Of a stretch of 64,000 nucleotides of DNA, positions 11,150 through 21,100 are shown piece after piece (positions within the stretch are counted from its first letter, which is position 1; every line of letters starts with the position of its first letter). Made by a program: the position numbers and the translations under genes. The notes under the pieces are model-generated. The model did no database searches and had not been told where the DNA came from. It saw only the letters and a list, made by a program, of their open reading frames with translations. Origin of the DNA: Macrosoma leucophasiata (lineage: Eukaryota > Arthropoda > Insecta > Lepidoptera > Hedylidae); the NCBI GenBank assembly GCA_036365455.1, contig JAWQUS010000002.1, positions 20,000,001 to 20,064,000 on the forward strand, written 5' to 3'.

Positions 11150-14100
11150 GCTGAGGCGTCTGATGTGACGACCCCATCGCCCACTAGCACAAGAATTCCC
11201 TTCTGGTGGAGAGGAATTCTTCCGCTAGTGCAGTCAGTCCACCGAACAATGGCGGTCAAACCAGGGCGGTACAAGTACGTGGGATGGGCAGCAGCGTCCC
11301 GCGTAAAATTGCCGCCACTGCGATCGCCAACCCGCATGCCAAGCGTGGCGATTATGGCATTTTCCCTCCAAATGAGACGCAACAAGAAAAAACGGCCCCT
11401 AGTCCCCGGCGGCTCCGCTATTCCTGACCATAGTGGTACCGGTCATGGTAACGGCGGGGCAGGGGGTGCGAAGAATCTCCGGCAGATGCCAGGGTACCAC
11501 AAACAACGACAATTGGCCCTGGCAACATACAACATTCGGACACTGCGGACCGACGAGAAGGTAGCGGAACTAGAGGAAGAATTGAGCGGGTTACGATGGC
11601 ACATTATAGGGTTATCTGAGGTCCGAAGACAGGGGGAGGACTCGATAACCCTCAAGTCTGGTAACCTGCTCTATTTCCGGGAGGGCGAACAACTGTCCCA
11701 GGGTGGTGTCGGTTTCATCGTCCACAAATCCTTCGTGAACAATGTTGTCAAGATCGAGAGTGTGTCGTCGAGAGTGGCGTACCTTATACTCAGAATAACC
11801 AAGCGGTATTCGTTGAAGGTCATACAGGTCTACGCCCCGACCTCCGCACACTCCGATGATGAGGTAGAAACTATGTATGAGGATATTTCCCGAGCCATAC
11901 ATAGTTCTAAAACCCACTACAACGTTGTCATGGGGGATTTCAACGCGAAATTGGGCGTTCGAGGCGACCACGAGCTGAAAGTGGGGCAATTTGGATATGG
12001 GCGACGAAACACCAGGGGCCAGACACTGGCTGACTTCATGGAGAAAGAGAGCCTCTATATGATGAACTCTTTCTTCAAGAAGCGGGCTTGCCGGAAGTGG
12101 ACCTGGATCAGTCCTGACGGTGCGACCAAAAATGAGATAGACTTCATTATGTCCACAAGGCGGCATATATTCAGTGATGTCTCTGTGATCAATTCGGTAA
12201 AAATCGGGAGTGATCACCGATTGGTAAGAGGCACACTGAATACAAAGGTCAAGATCGAAAGATCCCGACTAATGAAGTCTACGCTCCGCCCAGCACCGGC
12301 CCAAATCCAAAACCCCGAGAGCTTTCAACTCGAGCTACAAAATCGCTTTGAATGCCTGAGTGAGTGCGTAGATGTGGACGATTATAATAACAGGTTCGTG
12401 GAAACTGTCCGGACGGCGGGGTCTAAGTTTTTCAAGACCCGCCCTTCAAACAAGACCAAAAAGATCTCCAGCCCAACTCTCAAGCTCATGGAAGAGAGGC
12501 GAGGTATGGTTCTGAAGTCCTCTGAAGATGCTTTAGTGTACAGACGGCTCAACAGACAGATCTCCAAGTCATTGACTCGCGACCTTCGGCACTTTAATAC
12601 TAATAGTATTCAAGCAGCCATAGAGCGGAACCAGGGCTCTAAAGTGTTCGCCAGAGATCTGTCCTTAGGCCAAAGCCGTCTCACTAAGCTGAAGACAGAG
12701 GACGACAGAATCGTATCGTCGAAACCTGAGCTTGCAGAGGAGATCGAACGGTTTTACGGACAGTTATACACGACAGCACGACCACCTGTTAACAGTCCGG
12801 CAGCAGATCCTAGAGCCGGACTGACCCGACACTACACCGAAGATATCCCGGACGTCAGTCTAGACGAGATTAGTACGGCTCTCAAACAGCTCAAAAACAA
12901 CAGGGCGCCGGGTGATGACGGAATCACTGCTGAACTCCTGAAAGCAGGCGGAAGGCCAGTATTAGAAGCTCTTCAGTTGATGTTCAATTCCGTCATATCC
13001 GAGGGCAAAACGCCACAGGCGTGGCACAGAAGTATGGTGGTACTGTTCTTTAAGAAAGGCGACAATACCCTTCTAAAAAACTATAGGCCCATCGCACTTC
13101 TAAGCCACGTCTATAAGCTGTTTTCGAGAGTGGTTACGAACCGTCTATCTCGCAGACTCGACGACTTCCAGCCTCCCGAACAAGCCGGTTTCCGTAAAGG
13201 CTTTAGCACCATAGACCACATTCACACGCTGCGGCAGGTTATACAGAAGACAGAAGAGTATAACCAGCCCCTATGTCTAGCGTTCGTGGACTATGAGAAA
13301 GCCTTCGATTCGGTTGAGATTTGGGCTGTGCTACAGTCACTCCAGAGGTGCCAAGTTGACTACCGATACATCGAGGTGCTGAGGAGCTTGTATGAAAACG
13401 CCACCATGTCGGTCCGGCTTCAGGATCAGAACTCGAAACCTATCCAATTGCAGCGAGGTGTGAGACAGGGAGATGTTATATCTCCGAAACTGTTCACCGC
13501 TGCATTGGAAGACGTCTTCAAGCTTCTGAACTGGAAAGGACTCGGCATCAATATTAACGGCGAGTACATCTCCCACCTCCGATTTGCAGATGATATCGTA
13601 GTCATGGCTGAGACCCTGGAAGACCTTAGCACAATGCTCAATGACCTCAGTAGGGCCTCCCAACGAGTGGGCCTTAAAATGAACATGGACAAGACGAAGA
13701 TCATGTCAAATGTCCATGTTACACCCACTCCTGTTATGGTCGAGGGTACTACACTCGAAGTTGTTGACGATTATGTATACCTGGGACAAACGGTCCAGTT
13801 AGGTCGGTCCAACTTCGAGAAAGAGGTCAATCGCCGAATCCAACTCGGTTGGGCAGCGTTCGGGAAGCTACGGTTCATCTTCTCGTCCGACTTACCGCAG
13901 TGTCTCAAGAAAAAGGTCTTTGATCAGTGTGTGTTGCCAGTGATGACTTATGGGACAGAAACGTGGTCGCTCACTATGGGCCTCATAAGAAGGCTCAAGG
14001 TCACTCAGAGAGCAATGGAGAGAGCTATGCTTGGAGTTTCTCTGCGAGACCGAATCAGAAATGAGGAGATCCGCATGAGAACCAAAGTTACCGACATAGC

Positions 14101-14357
14101 TCACCGAATAGCGAGACTCAAGTGGCAGTGGGCAGGGCACATAGCTCGACGAACTGACGGCCGTTGGGGCAGAGCAGTTCTCGAGTGGCGACCACGTACC
14201 GGAAAGCGAAGCGTAGGCAGGCCTCCCACAAGATGGACCGACGACCTGGTGAAGGTCGCGGGCAATCGCTGGATGAGGGCGGCCCAGGACCGTTCGTTGT
14301 GGCATTCTTTGGGGGAGGCCTTTGTTCAGCAGTGGACGTATTTTGGCTGAAATGATG
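11150..14357 (+). mobile_element. RTE-clade non-LTR retrotransposon, full length (3.2 kb)
   Basis: The element is bounded by a 10-bp duplication. It has a short leader, one long open frame, and a 3' end CGTATTTTGGCTGAAATGATG only a few bases after the stop, as is typical of RTE elements, which have little 3' UTR. Its length matches the family (about 3.2-3.3 kb). The frame has no internal stops, and a comparable 5' region occurs in the RTE fragments near 42.8-43.4 and 48.2 kb, supporting that this copy is essentially complete. Confidence 0.9.
11249..14350 (+). CDS. RTE polyprotein: AP-like endonuclease plus reverse transcriptase
   Basis: Open frame of 1033 codons from the first in-frame ATG (the frame stays open upstream to the element start, without an earlier ATG). 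Residues about 85-325 form an apurinic-type endonuclease: LATYNIRT, the glutamate in GLSEVRRQ, GDFNAKLG (about 229-236), NEIDFI and SDHR (321-324). The reverse transcriptase follows: NRAPGDDGITAELL, NYRPIALLSHVYK, FVDYEKAFDSVE, GVRQGDVISP and the catalytic FADD at 779-782. The C-terminus (GRPPTRWTDDL, RSLWHSLGEAF) is typical of RTE. It would nick target DNA and prime cDNA synthesis from the element RNA. All catalytic residues are present, so the copy may be active. It is transcribed in the same direction as the CR1 remnant it interrupts. Confidence 0.92.
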   Translation: MAVKPGRYKYVGWAAASRVKLPPLRSPTRMPSVAIMAFSLQMRRNKKKRPLVPGGSAIPDHSGTGHGNGGAGGAKNLRQMPGYHKQRQLALATYNIRTLRTDEKVAELEEELSGLRWHIIGLSEVRRQGEDSITLKSGNLLYFREGEQLSQGGVGFIVHKSFVNNVVKIESVSSRVAYLILRITKRYSLKVIQVYAPTSAHSDDEVETMYEDISRAIHSSKTHYNVVMGDFNAKLGVRGDHELKVGQFGYGRRNTRGQTLADFMEKESLYMMNSFFKKRACRKWTWISPDGATKNEIDFIMSTRRHIFSDVSVINSVKIGSDHRLVRGTLNTKVKIERSRLMKSTLRPAPAQIQNPESFQLELQNRFECLSECVDVDDYNNRFVETVRTAGSKFFKTRPSNKTKKISSPTLKLMEERRGMVLKSSEDALVYRRLNRQISKSLTRDLRHFNTNSIQAAIERNQGSKVFARDLSLGQSRLTKLKTEDDRIVSSKPELAEEIERFYGQLYTTARPPVNSPAADPRAGLTRHYTEDIPDVSLDEISTALKQLKNNRAPGDDGITAELLKAGGRPVLEALQLMFNSVISEGKTPQAWHRSMVVLFFKKGDNTLLKNYRPIALLSHVYKLFSRVVTNRLSRRLDDFQPPEQAGFRKGFSTIDHIHTLRQVIQKTEEYNQPLCLAFVDYEKAFDSVEIWAVLQSLQRCQVDYRYIEVLRSLYENATMSVRLQDQNSKPIQLQRGVRQGDVISPKLFTAALEDVFKLLNWKGLGININGEYISHLRFADDIVVMAETLEDLSTMLNDLSRASQRVGLKMNMDKTKIMSNVHVTPTPVMVEGTTLEVVDDYVYLGQTVQLGRSNFEKEVNRRIQLGWAAFGKLRFIFSSDLPQCLKKKVFDQCVLPVMTYGTETWSLTMGLIRRLKVTQRAMERAMLGVSLRDRIRNEEIRMRTKVTDIAHRIARLKWQWAGHIARRTDGRWGRAVLEWRPRTGKRSVGRPPTRWTDDLVKVAGNRWMRAAQDRSLWHSLGEAFVQQWTYFG

Positions 14358-14367
14358 ATAAATAAAA
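14358..14367. repeat. Target-site duplication, right copy, of the RTE insertion
   Basis: ATAAATAAAA, identical to 11140-11149. Confidence 0.88.
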
Positions 14368-14510
14368 TTCTTAAAATTTATCCATTAACCCACTTTCGCT
14401 GCAGCAAGGTCATATCTAATTGGCTAAAGACAATTAGCTATGATGAAACAGAATTAATCATCAAAAATTAATATGCACTCACAAACACAGCACATACATA
14501 TACACTCAAT

Positions 14511-14579
<69 letters not shown>

Positions 14580-14770
14580 ACTGTTAACTTGATTGCTTTT
14601 ACTAATGTTTAATTTAACTTTCAATACTTAAATATGTCGTAGATCATAATTTATGTAATGACTAACAAGGAAGACCAGGGTCTCCTAACACAGGTATTGT
14701 ATACTTAAAAGGAGTCCCTTGCCACAGCTTAATTGTAAAAAATATTTGATCTACCGAATAAATATTTCTT
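14368..14770 (+). pseudogene. CR1-like LINE, C-terminus and 3' UTR, right part
   Basis: Continues the frame interrupted at 11149: it encodes a stretch containing SNWLKTISYDETEL and then a stop near 14470. The 3' UTR holds a CA-repeat (about 14510-14576), a short stem-like pair around CCAGGGTCTCC and GGAGTCCC, and AATAAA near the end. The same 3' UTR layout appears at 25940-26310. Confidence 0.78.
14510..14576 (+). repeat. CA microsatellite in the CR1 3' UTR
   Basis: An uninterrupted run of CA dinucleotides with flanking CTCACA variants. It occupies the same relative position as the CA/CTCA array at 25970-26097. Confidence 0.95.
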
Positions 14771-14778
14771 TTTTTTAT

Positions 14779-14822
14779 TGCGGTGGTGCCTCCGGCCTCG
14801 AGCTCCTGCACTGGAACTATAA
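14779..14822 (-). repeat. Repeat family A fragment
   Basis: About 45 bases matching the 5' end of family A (GCGGTGGTGCC, CTCGAGCTCCTGCACTGGAA) right after the CR1 3' end. Confidence 0.5.
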
Positions 14823-15155
14823 AACAAGGTATTACAATAAGTGATGAATACCTTTTCCATTAATTTTAATATTACATTCAAGAAGACCAAATAATCAAAT
14901 AGCCTTCAAATATATTTTCAAAAGCTGCAAGGTATTTAAATCGATAACAACAGCGGAACCATGTAGAGATTATTAATTCATTCGCTTAAGACAATTCGTT
15001 AAATTTCAATGCGTGCATCAAATCGTATTCAGATTTTCTCACAGTTCTGGGACTCACGTAATAATCGATATTCGAGCAATCGAGTAACACGTAGATTGCC
15101 ATTAATCGATAGTTTTGGTCGAGCTGCGACAAATTGCTGCGATACTGTTGAGGCA
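14823..15155. other. Host flank of the R1-clade insertion
   Basis: AT-rich sequence with no recognised gene or repeat. Confidence 0.4.
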
Positions 15156-15169
15156 GGATTTGGATGGGT
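15156..15169. repeat. Target-site duplication, left copy, of the R1-clade element
   Basis: GGATTTGGATGGGT, repeated exactly at 21606-21619 after the poly(A) tract. Confidence 0.92.
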
Positions 15170-15724
15170 AACCCAGCCACTGTGTGGCTCCTCCGGTTGC
15201 CTCCTTCGGGAGGGGCCACATGGTGCCGGTCTCAAGCCCGGGTAAATGGGGAGAGGCCTACTCCACATACACCCAATACACTTACAGATACACACCCTCA
15301 TTCACACAAGTCACACACACACAAAACTCACACAGACAGTTACACTTTTCATTCCCGTTATCACGTCTGTCTCGTTCATTCCGTGAGACGGGACGACCTG
15401 GTCGTCTTGTCGGCGAGATAGGCGGCGGGACCCGGTGGCACGGGCTATGCTCACACCGTAAACCTTCCTACGGGTAGTACCCAACGATGGAAGGAACGGG
15501 GATCTTGGCCTTCAACAGCCGGATCGCGAGGATGGACAACCTCTTCAAAAACCCCTAATCCTCGACGTTGGGGCGCCCCCTTTGGGGCCGTCGCGCGGCG
15601 TCGAGGTGCTCGTGGAGAGCCGTTGGAAGGATGACCAACGACTAGCGGCCAGCCCTGGGGATCTCCCGTCCCCCAGGTGTATGTAGGGTTACCGGGGTGC
15701 TCTTCTCTCCGGTGGACCTTTTAG

Positions 15725-18109
15725 ATGGGTATTACTCGTGGGAACAGTATGCCAAATAAACAACATCCCAAAACCGACGTTTCGGGTCCAGAGGACCAGG
15801 AGGAGATAATCGGGGCTAGGCCTGTATCAAGGAGCCCCGTGCGGTCAGGCACCTCAAGTGCGGGCGACCGTAAAGGCAAAAAGAAGGAGCGGGCGCCCAC
15901 GCCCGTTGTGTTGTTGGAGAGGTGCGACAGCGCCTCACCGACACAGGCGGTGGCGCCGCGCTCGTGCGCAGTGCGCTCGGGGACGAGTTCCCCTACTGGA
16001 TTGGACGTTGCAGTTCCCGGGCCCTCGGGCTCAGGCTGCCAAACAAGGATTGACGGAAAGGCTGGAGCACCAGACCGCTCATTTCTGTCTGAGTCTGACT
16101 CAGACATGAGCTGTGTCACCGTGAGCTCCGAGCCATTATTGGACGTGGACAGCCCAGAGAAGTTCTGGAGGAAGAGAAGGAGGGACGAGGGGAGTTCGGG
16201 AGAAGACTCCGGTGCGGCGGCAAAAATACCAGCCGCCCACAGAGGTCGAGGTCGACCGCCCACAACGGGCCACTATGTGGGTCTTGCCAAGGCCAAAGCG
16301 GAGCTCAATGCTCAAAAAGAGAAAGAGCTCCGGCTCAGGGCGGAGGCTGAAGTAGTGGAAATGGCGCGGTCTCAAAAGGAGACGCGCAAACGTTACCTAC
16401 GCTCGCCAGCCGAAACAGATTGCGAAGTTGACTCTCGACCGGGCGCGGATCTCGAAGTAATGATCGCCAGTAGCCTTAAGGTGATCTCGTCTGTTGCCAC
16501 CAAATCTGGTAACCTTAAGGGGACTTTTATCCGGGCCCTAAAGGATGCGGTGGAAACAATTAAAATGGCGACCTCAGAGATGCGCGGAAGGACGGCCGCA
16601 GATGAGGTGCGGAAGCTGGAGTCGGCCAACAAGGACTTAACCCGGCAGCTGGAGGAGCTTCGTAAGGAGGTCTCCCAACTGCGAGAACAGCGGGTGCCGC
16701 AGCAGCAGCCTCAGATGGACGGGCCACTCATGGAGGAGTTCTCGCGCTCTGTCATGGTGCAAGTTGGCACAATGATGAGCGCGAGATTCGAAGCCCTGGA
16801 AGAGCGGCTTCTGCCGGAGCGGCGTCTGCGGCCACCATTGGCTGCAGATAAAAAGCGAGCCGAGGCTGCTGCTGCCGCCTCATCTCTGCTTGAGCGTCCT
16901 CCTGTGGCCGCATCTCAGAGAACGGTCCCGGGCAATGCTTCCTCATCCTCAGCCCGAAAGCGTGCCCAGCCCCCAGTGGCCGTAGAGCAGGAATTGGAGG
17001 AGGGTGACGTGCATGCGACAGCTGCGCCTGTTAGGGCCGCGTCCGGATCGGCGAGGCCCCCGGCACTGACTGCGAAGGCCATAGGCGGCCAAAAGAAGAA
17101 GGGCCTAAAGAAGCCCTCTTCTCAAACAGCGGCACCGGCAACAAAGGAGCCACGCGTACTCCCGCCACCACCCGCGTCTATGGACGAAGGGTGGAACGTG
17201 GTGGCGAAAAGGGGAACGAAGAAGGCGGGTGCTTCGCATCGTGTCGCCCCTCAGAGTGCAGTGCGCGCCCGTAAGCTCCGCCCCCCTCGTTCGGCTGCTG
17301 TCGTTCTAACGTTGCAGCCGGGCACTGAGGAGCGGGGCATGACCTATGCCAAGGTCATCGCCGAGGCGAAAACCAGTATCGACCTCAAGACTCTTGGCAT
17401 AGAGGGGCTGCGGTTTAAGGTGGCGGCAACAGGTGCCCGAATTCTCGAGCTGCCGGGTGCCTCCAGCGGGGAAAAGGCCGACTCACTGGCCCAAAAGCTG
17501 CGGGAGAGGTTCTCTGAGGGAGACCTCAAAATCTCCAGACCCACAAAGTGCGCAGAATTGCGCGTATCGGGTCTGGATGATTCGGCGACGGTGCCCGAGG
17601 TGGTGTCTGCCGTGGCCAGGTCCGGTGACTGTGCCGAGGATTCGGTAAAGCCGGGCGAAATAACGCGTGGCGAATCCGGCCTCGGCCATTTGTGGCTCCG
17701 CTGTCCGGTCACGGCAGCGAAAAAGGTCGCGAAGGAGGGGCGCATTCTTGTGGGGTGGGTCTCGGCGCAGGTTAAGCTGCTCGAGCCCAAACCCAAGATG
17801 TGCTTCCGGTGTCTTGGGTCGGGTCACATCCGGCACAAGTGCACCTCAGAGGTGGACCGTAGCGACATGTGTCGCCGCTGCGGACAGAATGGCCATAAGG
17901 CCAAGGAGTGTTCAGCAGCTCCGCACTGTGCCGTATGCGCAGCCGCGAATAAGCCGGCGGGACACAAAGTGGGCAGCAAAGTCTGTGCTGCCCCCCCCGC
18001 TGTGAAAAGGAAAAAAAAGAAGACGACGTCTGCTGATGGCCCCCGGGCCTCCTCACAGGCCGTCCCCCTGTCTAACAGGTTCGAGGGGATGGAGGTCGAG
18101 GGAATTTAA
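15725..18109 (+). CDS. R1-clade ORF1 (gag-like RNA-binding protein)
   Basis: A 794-residue protein starting at an ATG in the context TTTTAGATGGGT. The N-terminal third is charged and low in complexity. A heptad-rich coiled-coil candidate lies at about residues 285-325 (EVRKLESANKDLTRQLEELR). A proline/alanine/lysine-rich middle is followed by a conserved C-terminal domain and three zinc knuckles: CFRCLGSGHIRHKC (693-706), CRRCGQNGHKAKEC (716-729) and a longer variant beginning CAVCAAANKPAGH. Proteins of this type bind the element RNA and form the ribonucleoprotein with ORF2. The stop TAA at 18107-18109 is in the same frame as ORF2, separated from its ATG by a single AAA codon. Confidence 0.9.
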   Translation: MGITRGNSMPNKQHPKTDVSGPEDQEEIIGARPVSRSPVRSGTSSAGDRKGKKKERAPTPVVLLERCDSASPTQAVAPRSCAVRSGTSSPTGLDVAVPGPSGSGCQTRIDGKAGAPDRSFLSESDSDMSCVTVSSEPLLDVDSPEKFWRKRRRDEGSSGEDSGAAAKIPAAHRGRGRPPTTGHYVGLAKAKAELNAQKEKELRLRAEAEVVEMARSQKETRKRYLRSPAETDCEVDSRPGADLEVMIASSLKVISSVATKSGNLKGTFIRALKDAVETIKMATSEMRGRTAADEVRKLESANKDLTRQLEELRKEVSQLREQRVPQQQPQMDGPLMEEFSRSVMVQVGTMMSARFEALEERLLPERRLRPPLAADKKRAEAAAAASSLLERPPVAASQRTVPGNASSSSARKRAQPPVAVEQELEEGDVHATAAPVRAASGSARPPALTAKAIGGQKKKGLKKPSSQTAAPATKEPRVLPPPPASMDEGWNVVAKRGTKKAGASHRVAPQSAVRARKLRPPRSAAVVLTLQPGTEERGMTYAKVIAEAKTSIDLKTLGIEGLRFKVAATGARILELPGASSGEKADSLAQKLRERFSEGDLKISRPTKCAELRVSGLDDSATVPEVVSAVARSGDCAEDSVKPGEITRGESGLGHLWLRCPVTAAKKVAKEGRILVGWVSAQVKLLEPKPKMCFRCLGSGHIRHKCTSEVDRSDMCRRCGQNGHKAKECSAAPHCAVCAAANKPAGHKVGSKVCAAPPAVKRKKKKTTSADGPRASSQAVPLSNRFEGMEVEGI

Positions 18110-18112
18110 AAA

Positions 18113-21100
18113 ATGGCCATCAGCAGTTTCCTCCAGGCGAACATCAACCACTGCGCCCGGGCTCAGGACCTTCTGTTCCAGAGCATGGCGCAGTGGTTGA
18201 TACACGTGGCAGTGGTCGCCGAGCCCTACTTTGTTCCTCCCGGAGATTCCTGGGTAGGGGACCATGGGGACTCGGTGGCAATAGTCTCCCGAACGGCCGC
18301 AGGCTCCCCGCCCCTCGAAAAAGTAGCGAAGGGCCAGGGATGCGTCGCCGCCCTCTTGGGAGGGATATGGGTTGTTGGGGTATATTTCTCGCCCAACCGG
18401 GTCCTGGCCGAATTTGAGCAGTTTCTCGACGCGGTCGGGGCTCTGGTACGGCGGGGTCACCCCAACCCCGTGCTCATTGCTGGGGATCTCAATGCCAAGT
18501 CTGTGGTGTGGGGATCTCCAGCAACTGACGCGCGCGGCGCAGTCCTCGAGGAGTGGGTGGGGACGACCGGGTTGGTCGTCCTAAACCAGGGGTCAGTCGA
18601 CACGTGCGTGCGGCGGCAAGGTGGCTCAATTGTGGACATCACGTTCGCAACACCCGGCTTAGCGCGCCGTGTCCAAAACTGGAAGGTCCTGGCGGACGTG
18701 GAGACGCTTTCAGATCACCGATACATTCGGTTCAGCGTATCCGCGTCCTCAGAGGCGCCAGATATTCGGCCCCTGAGAGGGACCGGCCCACGTTGGGTTC
18801 TTGGGCGGCTAGATCGGGAGGTTTTACTGGAGGCGTCACTGGTCGAGGCTTGGGTGTCTCCTTCTGTCGATCGATTGGACGTGGATGGTGAGGCGGACCG
18901 GCTCGGCGAGGCGATGACCCGCATATGCGATGCGGCTATGCCCCGAGCTGGACCGCTCATGCCATATCGTAGGGTGCACTGGTGGTCTGTGGAACTCACC
19001 CAGCTCCGCCGTGCGTGCGTAGTAGCGAGACGCCAGTTCACCCACTATCGCAGAAGGAGACGAAGACAGCAGCGGGAGGAGGATGGCCTGTATGCGTCAT
19101 ACAGAGAGGCGGTCGTGTCCCTGCAGGTGGCTATTAGTCGGGCCAAAGAGCTGGCCCGCTCAGAGATGCTGGAGACTCTTGACGGGGATCCTTGGGGGCG
19201 GCCTTACAAGCAAGTGAGGAATAAGCTTCGCCCCCGGGCTCCCCCACTAACCGAGAGTCTCCAGCCTCAATTTGTCGGAGAAGTTGTGGCGGCTCTCTTC
19301 CCCGTTCGGGGAGAGTGGGTCCCGCCCAACATGGTGCCACCTGCAGTGGTTCAAGCTGAGGTAGTCACTCCGGTGGTAACTGGAGCGGAGCTCGGGGCGG
19401 CGGTGGAGAGGCTGAAGGCCAAGAACACCGCCCCGGGTCCAGATGGCATACCTGGTCGTGCCTGGGTGCTGGCTCTCGAAGCCCTGGAGCCGCAAGTGCG
19501 AGGGCTCTTTGATACGTGTCTTGCGGAGGGTCGCTTTCCGCGGAGGTGGAAGTCGGGAAAGCTCGTCCTGCTTCGAAAGGACGGGCGACCGGCGGAGTCG
19601 CCGTCGGCCTACCGCCCTATAGTGCTGCTGGACGAGGTGGGCAAGCTCTTTGAGCGTATTTTGGTTGCCCGCCTTGTCAGGCACATGGCCCGGGTGGGGC
19701 CTGATCTCAGCGGCTCCCAATTCGGATTCCGCGAGGGGCGATCCACGATCGACGCGATCGCTCGTGTAAGAGCCCTTGCCGAGGAGGCTGTGTCTCAGGG
19801 TGAGGTTGTGCTCGCAGTGTCTCTTGACATCGCCAACGCTTTCAACACCCTCCCCTGGGGCACCATCAGAGAGGCACTCAGGTACCATGGGGTCCCTCGG
19901 TATCTCCTGCGGGTGATAGAGGACTACCTCAGCGAGAGGGCCGTATGCTATTCGGCTCGTGGCGGATGGGTCAGCAGGCCTGTGTCGTGCGGTGTTCCAC
20001 AGGGTTCGTGTCTCGGCCCAGTCTTGTGGAACATCGGGTACGACTGGGTGTTGCGCGGGGCCAATTTGCGGGGTGTCGAGCTCACTTGTTACGCTGACGA
20101 CACCCTCGTGACGGCCCGCGGCAGGACCCACAGGGATGCGGCTCTGCTTGCCACGGCTGGTACGGCCCTCGTAGTGAGACGCATACGGGCCTTAGGGCTC
20201 GAGGTCGCTCTGGAGAAATCCGAGGCTCTTTATTTCCATGGGCCTCGGAGAGCTCCACCGGCAGGGAGCAACATTGTGGTGGGGGGCGTATCCATCGGCA
20301 TCGAGTCGGCGATGCGGTACCTTGGCGTCGTCCTCGACAGTCGGTGGAACTTCCGCGAACACTTCCGCCGCCTTGCCCCCAAACTAGTGGCTGCCGCCGC
20401 AGCACTCGGGAGATTACTCCCGAACCTGGGCGGGCCGAACGTTGGTTGCCGCCGCCTCTACACTGGTGTGGTGCGGTCTATGGCCCTTTATGGGGCACCC
20501 ATCTGGGTGGAAGCTCTGACTGCCCAAAACAAGACCCTTTTGCGTCGACCGCAGCGGGTCATGGCAGTCAGGGTGATACGAGGATATCGCACCATATCGT
20601 GTGATGCGGCGTGCGTTTTGGCTGGTACCCCGCCCTGGGATCTAGAGGCCGAAGTGCTAGCGGCGGTGTATGAGCGCGGTTCGGAGCTTCGTGCTCAAGG
20701 TTTCCGGCCGCTTCCGGAGGAGGTCCGACGATGGAGAAATGACTCTCGTCGGGCTATCTTTCGCAAGTGGACGGAACGGCTGGAGGAGCCGGGTTATGGC
20801 CGGCATGTTGTGGAGGCCGTTCGGCCCGTTCTGCGTGAGTGGGTCGAACGGGGGCATGGCGTGCTCACCTTCCGCCTCACGCAGGTCCTCACGGGGCATG
20901 GCTGCTTCGGGAGGTACCTGTGTAACGTGGCCGGGAGGGAGCCGACTACCACATGCCACGAATGCGGCTGCGCCAACGATACGGCGCAGCACACGCTGGC
21001 CGAGTGCCCGGCATGGGAGGAGCCGCGCTCCGAGATGGTTTTGACCACGGGGGCTGATCTCTCGCTGCCGGCGGTGATTAAATCCATGGTCGATAGCGAG

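Noticed and set aside
12382..14305. Antisense open frames of 60-137 codons across the RTE coding region
   Set aside because: They are shadows of the RTE frame, with no domains of their own.
14510..14576. CRISPR-like or functional tandem array
   Set aside because: It is a simple CA microsatellite without spacers, in a eukaryotic context.
15156..15169. 28S rDNA target of R1
   Set aside because: The flanks are AT-rich host sequence on both sides and not rDNA, so it is not a canonical R1 insertion.
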